From Notospermus geniculatus (lineage: Eukaryota; Nemertea; Pilidiophora; Heteronemertea; Lineidae): a DNA stretch of 64,000 nt. A program made the position numbers and the translations under genes. Where the stretch lies: the NCBI GenBank assembly GCA_002633025.1, contig NMRB01000049.1, positions 111,207 through 175,206 of the forward strand, read 5' to 3'. The notes under the pieces are model-generated. The model did not search any database, was not told where the DNA came from, and was given only the letters and a program-made list of their open reading frames with translations. Below, one piece after another: positions 13,288-26,900 of the stretch. Position 1 is the stretch's first letter. The number at the start of each line of letters is the position of its first letter.

Positions 13288-14584
13288 TCGGTTTGTTAAA
13301 TATCCGTTAATTTCAGTCTTTCTGGTCTTTTCCTATCGGCTTGGCGATCTTAGAAAAAACTTTCCTCAATGCAGACGAAACTGTCCTTCACGACGACTTG
13401 GCTTATCTCTGGGCACTCCAAAGTGGGTTGCTGTTTGTGAGCGTTTATTGCCGTTGATATGTGCTTTTCCTGATCAATTTAGTGTCCCCCTTTGAAAGTT
13501 GCTTGAAACTGTTATTGGTACAGTGCAGGATGTCCCTAATGTGGTATTAAAGACCACTTCTCGGTAGGAAAAGACCCGAACTCATTGAAATCCACCATTT
13601 TGCTTATCCCAGTGAAAGAAGTTTTACCGGTACCTTTAAAAGTTTGTTATGTAATGCGCTGATATTTCAGAAAAATATTGAGCTTTAGTGCAGGATTTGG
13701 TGTTGGGTTGATTTGTGGACAGTATAGGGCATTCCGTGAGTCCACTGAAGACGTAGTCTTAGAGAACAAATTGAGGCTGATGATCTTTGAATTACTCAGA
13801 ATTGGCGTCATCTATAGTACAAAACAATAACACAAGTACCGCCATCTTTGGTCATGTGACCATGTGACGCACAGCAAATCAGATGAGCGTTCTGTGCCAT
13901 ATGACATGAAGTAGCCAATCAGGGACTCTTGAAGTTGTACTTCGTCGTTTGGTTTTGGCGCTTGTACGACCTGCTCATAAGTCTGGTGGAACGGAACAAC
14001 CTGACTTCCCCGACACCCACAATGTGTTCAAGTCTTCCGAATCTTATTTGATGTGCAATACTTGTTATTGATCTCAGTGACTGCTTGAGCCCGATTCGTG
14101 TCTCTGTCCTCAACTCATGTTCTTTAACACACGAGTTTCGGGTAGGCTACAAATTGCTAGCATTCCAAGAAGTAGGGAGAAGAGATACCAAAGAGATATG
14201 CATTTATAATCACATTTCTAATACCTGGATGGTAGGCCTACAATTTCCAATGGATTTTGACGTTTTTCGTGAACTATATCACTGCCAACATTGACTGCTC
14301 AAACAAAATACATGTATTTGTTTATATTGAGTTTTTTGTGCCCAGATATTGGTAACAAGAAGGTGCTGTGTGGAGTGTAGTAAAACAAGGCCAGTGCTAT
14401 CGTCTGCTGTCAGTAATACTACGCAGTGATCACCGAATTAGATCATTCATTTCTTCAATTCTCACTTGGAAGAAGTTGAGAATCTATGCAACACTGGGCA
14501 ACATATGCCGGTGGCGTTAACGCCAGATTCACCCCTGCGTCGAGTCAGAGAGGCAGACGTTCCGCCCTCCATCTTAGGAGGCAG

Positions 14585-14652
14585 TCTTGGTGGTACAGTG
14601 ACCAGCATCCACCTCACAACTGGGAGATTGTGGTTCGAGTCCGTGCCAAGTA
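14585..14652 (+). repeat. tRNA-like sequence (tRNA-Val-like), SINE head or tRNA pseudogene
   Basis: It has a polymerase III B-box-like GGTTCGAGTCC, a D-arm-like TGGTACAGTGACCA and an anticodon-loop-like CTCACAA (CAC). The terminal pairing CTTGG (14586-14590) with CCAAG (14646-14650) resembles an acceptor stem. The T stem relies on wobble pairs and the anticodon stem is poor, so this is more likely a SINE head or pseudogene than a working tRNA. Confidence 0.5.
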
Positions 14653-14777
14653 TTTTCTTTCACCAACATTGAAACGAAGGTGATGTCATAGTATTATTGT
14701 TGGCAGACGTAATTTCAAGTTGGACATCATGCATTTAACTGTTGGCTCAATGTTAATGATTTTTAAAATGCTTTGTA

Positions 14778-14783
14778 AATAAA
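14778..14783 (+). terminator. Polyadenylation signal AATAAA, candidate for gcm
   Basis: AATAAA followed within about 20 bp by T-rich sequence, 1.5 kb after the gcm stop codon. Confidence 0.5.
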
Positions 14784-16167
14784 CAGTTTTGTAAATATTT
14801 ATGACGAACAAAATGTGTTCCGGATCACTTATCTATGCAAGATTTTTATTCACCATGGCATATTGTACATAAACTGCTGCAAATTAGTTCTTAAATTGAT
14901 GTTTTGATGCATGTTAGCTATGCATAGGCATCCTTTAATTAGCATAAGAAACTTATGTAGATCTGCATGTAGGTGCCTTCAGTTCTTTCCTGTTGCAATT
15001 GAAACGTCCCAAGTAGATTTCAACAAATTCCCATGTAAAGGTTATAAAAACCTCAAGTGCCTCATGTGACGTCATCATTAGTCACCTGCTCATGACGTCA
15101 TCATTTTGTCACCTGACCATCGCTGCGGTCCGGTTTTTTCATCTGATGTCATGTTAAGTCAGTAGCCAATCAAATGTACAGGAGGTAATTATGCTGTTTA
15201 GACAGATGATGCAATGTCTTCCAAATAAGCGAACGCTTCCCACCGACTTTACTATCATTCCATGAGCAAAACTTTGTATAATTTTGTTAGGTATCCATTT
15301 TTTGGATATCATTTACTAGAACAAGATAATTGTCATGATCACAGAATCGGTCATTCATGGATAAATTTTATATACATGATATATTTAAGAATAAATTAAT
15401 ATATTTTAGAAAAGAAATTACACTTGGTCTTTTATGGTTTATGTGAGTGAATAATTTGGTGTTTGAATGTGTTGGGAGTGGGTGAAACCATCATCCCATT
15501 GAGTTCTGCCTCAGCACGAGTCCCCCCCCCCCCCCCCCCNCCCCCCCCCCCCCATCCCACGTGGTCAAAAATGAGGAATTACTCACGTTATCGCAGTCTT
15601 CTGGGCTTTGCCGGCTCCAGCTTCAACTTGAGAAGTCCTCGATCAGCATTGGAATCCTCGTCCTTGCAAATCGATGTCATGATTTCAAGAGCAACAAATT
15701 TGAGTCAGAGAATTCGAGAAATTCTGAGTTTGGGTCAGAAAATTGCAAAAATGACACGAGATTTTCGACGATTCCTTCCTGAGAAAGTCATTTTAGCGTG
15801 TTGCGGTCTTCTTGTAAACTGTTCTACTTTGGAGACACCAGTGACTCCCGAGTTGTGCCTCGGATTCGGACACCAGTTTAGGTCATTCATATTCCCTGTT
15901 CTGTCCTTGCGGAACGGAATTCTGGGCCGCCCATGAGGCAGTCTTGAATGAATAGATGTCTGTTTCAGTATTGAACGATTGTCGCTGGAGATATCAGATA
16001 GCCCGAACATTGGAGAGTTGGCCAAAATGCCATAGATCTGATTTTCTCGGAATGTTACGGGGATATATACATGTTGGTCTGGTGATCTTTCGGGTCACCG
16101 CCCAGGAGGCATCAGTTCGGCGATTGGAGTCGGTCATTTCATGGGATCTGGTGTCAAACCTGGCCTA
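14784..16167. other. Intergenic, between the convergent gcm and RB1CC1 3' ends
   Basis: No gene supported. It contains a poly-C tract with one undetermined base (15522-15553). A 157-codon open frame begins before that tract and runs to 15936; it is low-complexity at its N terminus and not recognisable. Confidence 0.55.
15522..15553. repeat. Poly-C tract with one N
   Basis: Homopolymer of C interrupted by a single undetermined base at 15540; its length is probably unreliable in the assembly. Confidence 0.9.
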
Positions 16168-16520
16168 ACATTGAGTAGCACCCCATGGTCAACATAGGAT
16201 CTGGAGTTAACATGACCTGCTGACACTGAGTTAGCACCCCATGGCCAACATGGGATCTGGAGTTAGCCTGAACTGCTGACACTGAGTTAGCATCCCATGG
16301 CCAACATAGGATCTGGAGTTAGCCTGAACTGCTGACACTGAGTTAGCATCCCATGGCCAACATAGGATCTGGAGTTAACCTGAACTGCTAACACTGAGTT
16401 AGCATCCCATGGCCAACATAGGATCTGGAGTTAACCTGAACTGCTGACACTGAGTTAGCACCCCATGGCCAACATGGGATCTGGAGTTAGCCTGAACTGC
16501 TGACACTGAGTTAGTCATGG
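16168..16520. repeat. Minisatellite, 56-bp unit, about 6 copies
   Basis: ACTGAGTTAGC recurs at 16225, 16281, 16337, 16393, 16449 and 16505, an exact 56-bp period. An earlier degenerate copy starts near 16168. Units share CCCATGGCCAACAT and GGATCTGGAGTTA. It lies between the 3' ends of gcm and RB1CC1. Confidence 0.95.
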
Positions 16521-16665
16521 GTTTGAGCATCACCATGGGCTGTAGAACACACAGAATATGTTAATATCACTCTGTCGACTTGGTCCTTGGCAAACACATT
16601 TGGATGGGTCCAAGATGGATCATAAAAGAAGAACACCAGGGCAGTTTTAAATCATTCCATTGAAG

Positions 16666-16671
16666 TTTATT
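16666..16671 (-). terminator. Polyadenylation signal AATAAA, candidate for RB1CC1
   Basis: TTTATT on the plus strand is AATAAA on the RB1CC1 strand, 1.3 kb after its stop codon. It makes a plausible 3' UTR of 16.65-17.97 kb, where I see no other gene. Confidence 0.45.
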
Positions 16672-17970
16672 CCATATTTTGAAATCATTAAGATAACAAT
16701 TACCCCTCTCTATGGATCTCCCCAAATGTTTGAATATAGTACACTACATACATAATCATATGTACAATAATATATTTATATTTTTTACAAGAAGCTCAAT
16801 AAATGAGACGTGCAGCTGACCTTCATTTCTCTCAAGGTCAAACATATTCTGGGGCTTCTTAATCCACAGCAGGTTTATAAAGAGTTACATCCTCTATGGG
16901 GTCTATCACTGGGAGAAAGGGGAAAACTTTATTGTAAACATTCTCTAAAGCTTGATGGGCTTGAAACTAGAAAGGGACTAACAGGTGGGCAGTTCATCAT
17001 GTCTATCAAAACATCTGATTGGTCAGTTACTTTGACTAGTACCATACTGTGTATTTAGTACATGTATCACGCTGGCTGGAGAACACTGGATCTGGTACAG
17101 GCACCAACAAGGATTTGTCAGGACCGAGTGGTGTAGAGGGTCATACGCCTCTGATGGCCCCTATTAGGGTTTAGTGGAAGAATGGTGTTACAGTGGCATC
17201 TAGAATTCAGAGTAACTACCTCCATTCTATGAGCCCAGAAACGTGAACAACTTGCTACAAAATTTTCAAATATAAACTTACAGATTTTATATTGATAATA
17301 AAAAGACATGAATATCTGAGCAGCTAAAATGGCAAGTTGTTGAAGGAAACTGCGGACAGAAATGAGTAGATCCCCCCAGCCGCAGAATATCCCCTTAGCA
17401 TGGTAAGGGGCTCAAGATGAAAGACTTAATAAGGGAAGAGATTTTCCACTCACCCAAAGTTATCTTTTTTTTAGTAGGCTACTGAATGAAAAAACTTATA
17501 CATCCTCTCCGCAAACCAAAAGAAAGCACACTAGATCACCAAATATTTACAGAGTTTTTCTTTACAATGAGCAGATCGAGATATATTTTCTGGTCGGCAC
17601 ACTTTAATGATCACGCTCTCCCTGGACATGACACTGATAACGGGTTGAAAATGTACACCGTGCTGTACACTTAGTACTACATGTATGAAGACACACTGTA
17701 CACTTCAGCTTCTCACATAGAGAAACAAGCTCACAACATCAACATTGCTGTACATCAAGTGAGATCATTGATATGAGTGGAAGATGCATCATAGAAGCAC
17801 ATGCACCAACCATGCTGATCACCATGTTCATGGCCTGGTTGGGCCACCAGTAAGCCATTGTATTGGTCATATCATCAGAAACCCAATATCACATTAAGCG
17901 ACTAGTTACAACACCCTGTACACATAAGCACTCATCATCACATTTATATAGAACTAGTCATCGCCCGCCA

Positions 17971-20900
17971 TCATTTGACACTCGTGGAAGTTGAATCCTT
18001 CTTTAACGCTGCTTCTCTGTCCCATGGTTTTGCTTTTACACGGTAAAACTTCGTACCCACTGGCACCTTGAATCTATTTTGAGGCTGCAAGTAGAGAAAC
18101 ATGCATCAGTTGAAATGAGGACCATAACCCACTGCTCAATATAGGTGTCACTAGTGGTTAAAACTATTGGAATGAAACTGACATCCAGGTCCTGATCAAT
18201 TTCCCACATGAAGGGCATCCTGTATAGGTTACGATGTGCTGCCCTCTGTCGTAGTTATGATCCCCATTACAGCGGGGATTCATGGCCATGTGAAGCAGGG
18301 TACTGTGGCCGCTGATGATATGTAGGCCCTAGGAATTCATAAGGGGGCAGCATTCTGGGGGGGGGGGGGATTGTTTGNNNNNNNNNNNNNNNNNNNNNNN
18401 NNNNNNNNNNTATACCCACCTTCTTGGCTTGACAGTACTCTTTCTCAGTTACCTCAGCTAGCACCCATGATTTCCTTGGTTCCCCAGGAGCTGATTTTAA
18501 ATTTAGAGTATCTAGACACTCGGAATGTAGAAAATGTAATGTTGTCCCCACGGTGAATACCACATAGTGGTCGTGTCGTTCATCAAGGCAGAGGAGGACC
18601 AAGTCACCGACGTGGCATCTGTAAGATAAAGGTCGGAAAATGTGGTAAAATGTGCTTGCATCACAAGTAACGTACAGCAGCGAGAATGAAACTTGGTTTC
18701 TGGTTGGAAGGACTCATGAGCGAGCTTGATACTTGTTGAGAAGATGAAGAGAGACAAGCATGGAAAACCTTGGACAGGTCATTTATGGTCATACCCTCCC
18801 AAGTGCAAGAAGAGGAGTGGTGGTGAAGACCCTGAGTGCTAGGATGCTAAGAGGACTCAATTTCTTCAGGAGAGCAGGGAGCTTTTCAAGACTGCTTTGC
18901 ATGGCTTCTAAGCTAACATGTATTGTGCCTGCGAGCTTGGGAGCCATGCTAGAGGACTGATTTCTTCAGAATGTTGTTCTAAAACAGCAGAAGACATTGA
19001 GGGGTAGGGATACGGAGTGATGTTATTCCTACAAGGTGGAAGAGTGCAAATACCGATGATTTTATCATAATATGCATCAGACGTGTTCAGGAATAATGAC
19101 GCTGGTACTGATCTTACGCAACAGCAACAAACTAGTGTAATTTCGATAAGCAATTAGAGATGGTTCTGTTATGAATGCTGCTGTAAGTATGATTGTTTGT
19201 CACCCTAGTTAGGCACCAGGAGTCAAATTTGCAAAATGAGGAGAATTTAACCCTTGGAGACGGACGACTTGTGCCTTTTTCAAAACTACGGTACTTTGGA
19301 CAAAGTTCTTGTGGGAAAAGATAAAGAATCTCACGGGGAAACTGCCAGTGGCCAAGAACCAGGAACTTTTCATTCACCCAGCTCCACAAGATGAGGAATT
19401 TGTGAGAAAGCAGTAATATTTTTCTTGAGGCGAGATGCCAGATGAAATATTCGGAAATTTGAACCATGCTGCAATATTTTCCTTTTAAAAAAGGTGTGAC
19501 AGCCTTTGTTTAACTACTCAACATCGAAATGTCCAGATCTGAATGACGATGACTCGAGTTTCTTGACAAAATCAAGGCCGAGAATAAAACAGAGGCAAAA
19601 TACCCTTCAAGGTCGACGGCGAATTTCGCAGACAGGAGAAAATTTGACCTGAATTGGTGAAAATGATCCGTTAGGGTATTGTGACAGTGGAACAAAACAG
19701 ACTGTCCACTTCATTTGACTATTCTAAGGTCTAATATTTCATAACTCAAACAAAGTTTAAATGGTTCGAGGGCGGCGAGGGCTGAAGCTTTGTTCATGTT
19801 GAAATGAATACCTAACGGGTTTTGCTGGACAACTTTTCTTCATCCTGAAAGGGCCTCGTTTGATTTAAAATGACGATGACATTTATACACCAAACATAAT
19901 GAGGTCCGATCACTTCTTGAGAATAATTGACAGGGTTTTTGATAAGGGGTTGGGTCAAATTCCGGCCAATATAATTTATGCAGCATTTATAAATCAGGAC
20001 AATGTGTCACGATGACCCATAGGCATTTAGGGGATTTTGGACATTAAAAAGATAACAAATTTGTGTAACCCTTAGGGGTGTGAGGGAGAAATGGTCTCAA
20101 GGAAAACAGACGGGGTGAGCACGGCCTGGATACGAGATGTGGGAAGATAAACTCTGAGATTGATGGGATGAGGAGCAATTTGAGGCAAAATCACATCAAG
20201 TTGATGTATTCGAATTTGGCAAGATGTTCTGTCGCTGGCATCCTAAAGGTAAACAGCGGTTCTTAGTGCTCGCTCCCTTCAGTATAGACAGAATGTTTGT
20301 GTGCAATGATGTAGGGAGTGAGCGGCGAGAACCACTCACGATGAGCTAGTAGGGCCAGAAAAGTGGGCCACCGGTATGTGCTATAGACGATTCTTGAATT
20401 CGCAGATCTGTGCACTTCCGCCGAAATCTCTACCAGAACCTTAATCTGAAACCGGCTGACGTGACGCGATCCATGATTCAGCAATGATCGAGTCTGACGC
20501 AACGTCTTCGACGTCACTGTCGTGGGGTTGTCTGCGTCATTCAGTTTCAGACTGAGGTTTCGGTTGAGATTTCGGTGGAAGTGCACAGATCTTTGCTGTT
20601 GACCTCAATTTGAGAACGGTCTATGGCACAACCAAATCCAAAAGCACACCACTCTGTACAGAATCTTCACAGGCCCAAGCTAAACCAGAAAAGAACTGAA
20701 GTTCCTGGTGGATTGAAAGCTGTTCACTAACTTGGTCTGCACAAGGCATTAGTACTAAAATTCATTCGAATTTTGAACAAATTGGGCCCAATCATGCCTA
20801 TAATTAAACCAAAAGTGGGCTACCATCGCCCGTAAACAATGTGTGACTCTCTCAGCCACTGGTGAGCCACACGCAAAATATCGAAGGACAATTTGCATGA

Positions 20901-23900
20901 CGCATACCCACTATTATCAGTGACAATGGGGACCTGTTGTGAACTAATTATCAATAATTATGGAATTAAATGCCTGTTTTCTGCATTATGTGTGCATTGA
21001 GTGTGTGAATGAACTTCATCACAATGAACGAGAAACGTGTTTGTCAGTAGAGATCTGTGGAGGACTGCAATGGAAGTTCGATCACCCTCCGTCCACAAGC
21101 ATCTGGGGGTTTATCAGAGCAGAGGAGCACAAGGGCCTAAATCCAAGGGAAAAGCCCCTTTCAAAAGACACCCTTTGGGTTACACGCAAGTAACTTGAAG
21201 GGTTTCATTGGAAGGGATGCAGATTCCCATGACACTCATCCAGCCTCCAGACAAGCGTCTTCTGCATCGCCAACCTCCCACAATCCTCGTAGGATCAGTG
21301 AGAGGTTTCTTTCACCAGCCATTGACGGCTAATTAACATAAACTAGAACATCTGCTTTGCGTATAATTGGGACGTCAGATCCTCTTCACAGCACGCATCG
21401 ATTATAAATAATTACTCGATGTTCGATGGGAAGCCAGCAGGAGAAAAAGGGTCCAAAATTTGGGGTCAACAAAAGAGGAAGACAGAGTTGTGGTTCCTTT
21501 TCATTCAATGCAGGAATACATGTACATGGTGATGTAGGGTGTGAGTGCTAACACCTACTGGTTACTTCTGGATAGTAGAAGCAAGTGGCAACTTTAGCCT
21601 TCCGAAAAGGTCTCAATAGGCGTGACAAGACTTTGATGAAATTCATTGCTCAAGGAGAGTATTCTTGCTTCTGAAGCTACATTTTTTGAGGGTGAACTAT
21701 GCAGGGTGTGGAGGCAAAGGGCTTGAGAGCTGCATTGGCCGCTTTTTTAACCCTGGATGTCAGAGGCAACTTTTGACGACCTGTTGAAAATAAAACCAGG
21801 CTCAGAGAAAGAGAGACTCTTGCTATGAAATAACCATGCAACTTCAACTGGTGCTGAGATAAAACAGTTCTAATGAGGCAAATGGGATCTTCTGCCCCAA
21901 AGCCTGAATCTCCACCAACACGGCAAACGTTGAAAGCCCCGTGACCAAGCCGACAGGAGAAGAAAAGGGACAGCTGATGACCAGCGCGGATGTTAAAATG
22001 TAATGATCTTGAGGGCTTGTGAAACAATCGACTCGGACAAAAGACAAGATCTGTCGAGAGCTCCTTTTTGGATGTTGATGGGAAAATGGTTCATACAATG
22101 TGAGATGAGTGAAGGGGCTGAGAAACAGAAGGATGATGAAAGGGGCTGAAGTGGCCTTTTGTCTGTTGAGGACGTGTGTAGAGTTTAGTTTAATCAAGTG
22201 GCCATGGTATAAGACAAAAGAGAGGATGATCTTTTTGATTCAATATTGTGTGGTTTATGGGAATGGTTAAGAAGAATCAGATCTGGCTACAGTAGGGATA
22301 TGGTTTGTATCTTGCAAAGACGACAATAGATGGCAAAGAGTTTGAGGGTTGGCTTCACTTCGTTCTCTTCCGTAGGTCAATATTTTGTGCCAAGTAATGC
22401 GTGGATGCTTAATACCGGTTTGAAACTCCGAGATACCCCAAATCTCTCTACATAATCCGTCTTACCATTGCTTTATCACACTATCAAAGCCTCTGGATGA
22501 AGCTAGCACGACTTTAATTGGTCAATGATCAATGCAGGAAATGTCTGATTGGCTATAATTGGTTGACTGTTGTGCTAGGCACCGACTAGGTGTCGTGATA
22601 GCACAACGTGTGAATGCATTGGACAAGAACGGAAGGTCTGAAGGTGATGTTGGTCATAAATCAGTTATTATCAATCAATACAAGGATCTGGTGAACGATT
22701 CGAGGTCACACGAGTGGCGTCAGTCACATGTACTCTCCACAGAATGGAGAGTGTGACCAGTGACAGGTCCTGTCCACTCTCACAGCTGACCAAATGCATC
22801 TGTTTACACTGAGAAGAGAGTAGGTGTAAAAATGACCATCTCATCAAAAATGGACATCAATTCAAATTTAACAAGTGTGACCAAAGCGAGCCTATCTTGC
22901 ACCAAATGACCTGTAAACACCTCAAATGTCACTACACCTGCTGGACGTTCCATGAGCCAGGCGGTGAAGGGGAGACAACATGACAGGGTGACAATAAACA
23001 GCTCCTTCACGGCCCACGGAGGCAGCAGTCCCGACACGCACTGACCACCTTGGAGTGGGACCAAGCTGAGGCTTCGGACTACATCCAAACGACATGGTCC
23101 ACATTGTTGTCATTTCTACTGATTCAGTCTTCAGTCGCAACGGCCATGCAAAAATTTGAAAATAAAGTCAACGGAACAAAAGCAAGGGACTTGTGAGCAT
23201 TGACAAGGCAGCGAGACCATTGTGTGGACGACCAAACCATCCGCATCACCCACACTGACACTGCCTTGATTGTCATCATTTGATACATCGCCCTCCCGGT
23301 GGCCTGGTTGTGTTTTTAGACGCACCATAAAGTACGCCCTCTCAAAAAGCCGCACTTTTTTAAATAACAATTCCATGAAAGAGAACCATTTCACACCTCC
23401 CGAGTCCCATTATGTGTTTTTTCAACAGTAATAAACCTGTCATTTAGAACAAATTTAAAACGCGAAAAAAAATCATGGGCACGTGCCCGAATAAAGTCGT
23501 ACCGAGGCAGTGCTTGTCTTTTTGTTCGTTAGAACACACGTTTTGAGCACGTCGCAGAAACGCACACTTCAAGAGTCATCATTTAAACACAGACCCTTGA
23601 CATTTTTATTACTGCACCGATATGATAGAACAACGCCGTCCTGGTAACCATTCAGAGAGGGTAAGTATGACTAATTCAAACACTACATGTCTATCCGTCA
23701 AATTTTCAAACAACAAACTTTCTTCTTTTTAAGGCAGGTATTTACTATCGATGACTAGAACTGTCATTTTCAAGTTAACTGACTGTGAGTGAATACTGAA
23801 GCCCTCTTGACCACTGAGAGAAGTGCCCTCGTCATTGCCTCGTTTGTCTCTGATTTACACGTGAAACAAAGACAACAACTTGGATCCTTGAATCCGAGGT

Positions 23901-26900
23901 ATCAAGACAAGACACCTGCAGAGTCCCAGACCCCAGCGCCACGCCACGTACCCTACGCCCTCTACGTCTCACCTTTATATCATCAATGAAACTTAGCATC
24001 CGTGACAATAAGGGTCAGATAAATTGCACTTGACTTCTAAACCGTGAAGACTAGAAATGTCACATCCAATTCATCTATTCAAAGGGATGTGACGATCGTG
24101 TCTTGGATCATGTCTCTGCATCAGAACCAGGGTTTAATACCCTCCAGTATTTGGAACAATTGTCATTTTGCCGTCATCTCACCCCCCTGGACCGTGGTCA
24201 CAGGATTAGCCACAAGTGAATGACTCTCAAGAGATGAGACAAATTGACCATAAGTCATTTGACAACACAGTACAACAATTTTATGGAATTCTGAAGATTG
24301 AAACTGCATAAAAAGTCATCCGATGGAAAGCGTGACTAGTAAAAGTGAATGCAGGAATGAGGTATATTCCTATGTCCGCTGAGTCGATGTGGGGATGGCC
24401 ATAGCTGGTGCACTGTGGCAGTGATACACATGAAAAACGAGGAATTTGGATAGAAATTTCTGACCCGTGACAGCAAATAGAGTCGGAATGCACCGGTAAG
24501 AAGACCGAAGATGACACCAGAGAACAACTGCAGAAATGGACAAAGTCAAATTTCACAATGGGCAGACAATGCTGAAATCAACAACTGTTGGTTCACCTTG
24601 GGTCTTCTTCTGTGTGCATTCCGACTCATTTTGCTGTCACGGGTCAGTCACATTAATTTGGTTAGAGTGACTTTGTAATGAAACAACGGAAATTTCAAAA
24701 AGACATATCTGGAATGATAGTGTATCAAATCACTTCAAAATGATACACCAAAACCTGCTGTGACCAAAAAGACCGTGAAACACCAAAAGTGTGAAAATGA
24801 GGGGTTTAAGATATCAGGATCCTTCCTTATTTACCTCCTACAGAGTCGGCTGAATAGGAGGGTCAAAATTTGATGGTTCGCTTCGAGAAAATAGACACAG
24901 TTTCTTCGATCTCTGTAGCAACCAGGAGAGGATTAAAAACAACAATGATTTGGTTTATGGTTTCACACCTACTGAACGTACGCGACGCTACAAGGGCTGA
25001 CGATAATATTGTGACCCGTCACCGGCCTCGCTGCATATGATTGCCCGCGCATCCTATCATTAGGGTCATTACTATGTGATTGGGGAGTCCTTATCTGTGG
25101 AGACACGCTCATCTTTGTCCATCTTGGTTCCTTATTGTTGTGTGATTAGTGCCCTTAAGTAGGGTTCTATCGAAAAGAAGGGTCAAGAGTAAGCCCCTGC
25201 AAGAATTATCTCCCTTAGATGCTGAATTTGACTGGCCACCAAAAATGACATTTTAAAGGTGTCTCAAACGAACCTCCCCTCATGGACACCTCTAACATGG
25301 GACGCCTCTTAATTCAGGACAGCTTTTGTCCATCTTGAAGGGTGTCCCAAAAGAGAAGGTCTACTGTACTTCATAATGAAGAGTTTAAAAAATTCATGAC
25401 CGTTGTCCATGATGATGTCCTCTATGAAAAGAACAATGACCGTTATCGGCTGATTTGGATCAAACAGCGTCCCCAACTGGCGGCCATTTAAAACACGATG
25501 TGAGCGATCATGCCTGATTATTAGCTTGATCTCCAACAGATTTTGAGTCCATCCGACCAATAGGAACCAGCCGTCCAACGCTCACCAACAAGGGTCACAA
25601 ATGACTGCTAGGACGTCGCCTCAGGGCTGAACTGAACTTATGATGTTCATCATCACTTTAATCCTAGCGTTTTGCCCCTTAAGCCCCGGACCCCGCCACC
25701 ATGGCATCATGTATAATTACACCACAATGCCCTGCTGTGTTTGCGATGTATGAGCTTCCCTGCTACAATGAGTAAATAATTGCTGTTAACCAACAAGCGA
25801 TGAGGACGCAGGGATAATTCTTGAAGAACATTCACCAGCCGAGACCCTGAAGCTAGAAATGATCACAGTGGGTGAGACTAGAATGCTAAATGGAACGTTT
25901 AGGGAGGTAAAGACCCTACACCTCGCCGCCGGCACAACCCCTGCCCCTCAGTTAAGCAGCGGGGTCCAGGTGACAGGTGCATCAACTGACGAACGACGCC
26001 TTTTTTGCTTTTTTTACAAAATGTGATATAAATAGCTCATTAGGGGACTAATTAAAAACCACAGATACCATACTCATTAGAAACGAATTGTCCGATGGAC
26101 ATTTAACAGGATATTTTGGAATCAAAACTCTTCAGGAGTCAATCCATTGTCAATGAAATAGTGAATACCTGGGACTGAAACAGCTCAAGGGTTGAAATGC
26201 GGGCATTTTTTTGGTGTTAATTTGGACATAAATTGCTCATTAGATCTACAGACATCGCACTAATTAGGATGAAATACCTCATCACTGCTTAACAACAAAA
26301 ATTTCTTTTTTCACTTGAACATTTCAAAGAAAAGCCCCAGGGTTAAACCACAAAGATGAACCTAGAATCCAAAGGGATCTAACACTTTTCAACCTGTAGG
26401 CAGTTGGAGGATGTGACGTTCACGAAAAAACAACCTGACTTCGAAAGTAAGACTANTGGACTCATTACAGCAAGTGATGTTGTTTCTATATAATTTTCGC
26501 CGAGATTGCCACGTAAATTGTCCGTAGCCGAAGGTATCGCTTCTCCTCCACTTTGTTAAGTGAGCTAATCTCTCTCGGGGAATGAATTATCGTCGCGTAA
26601 TTATAGCAATTAATATTTAAATTTATTTGAGGGTTCTCCGTAGTAATACCTATCCACAAAACAGACTTTCAATACTTGTGCAGTATCGTATGACCGATTA
26701 ATTATTGAGATTAGAAACTCGGCGATATAAAACGTACGATACAGCTCCAAGATCTGGTATTACCACTTGTCGTGAGAAAAACATAGTAATTCAGAGTTTT
26801 TTGAATGGAAATTCTAAACTTTGAATTTGAAAAAAAAACAAGCGAGAAGAATGAAATAAAAGGATGAGATAGGACTTGATATCCTTGTGAAAAAAATTGA

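Larger units (their letters stand above)
13288..14783 (+). other. Probable gcm 3' UTR
   Basis: Non-coding sequence following the gcm stop codon (13285-13287), up to a canonical AATAAA at 14778-14783. A tRNA-like element lies at 14585-14652 on the same strand. The true cleavage site is not known, and an earlier ATTAAA lies near 13545. Confidence 0.5.

Noticed and set aside
15463-15936. 157-codon open frame after a poly-C tract
   Set aside because: It starts upstream of the poly-C/N tract, its N terminus is poly-Pro from that tract, no domain is recognisable and no splice or polyA context supports it.
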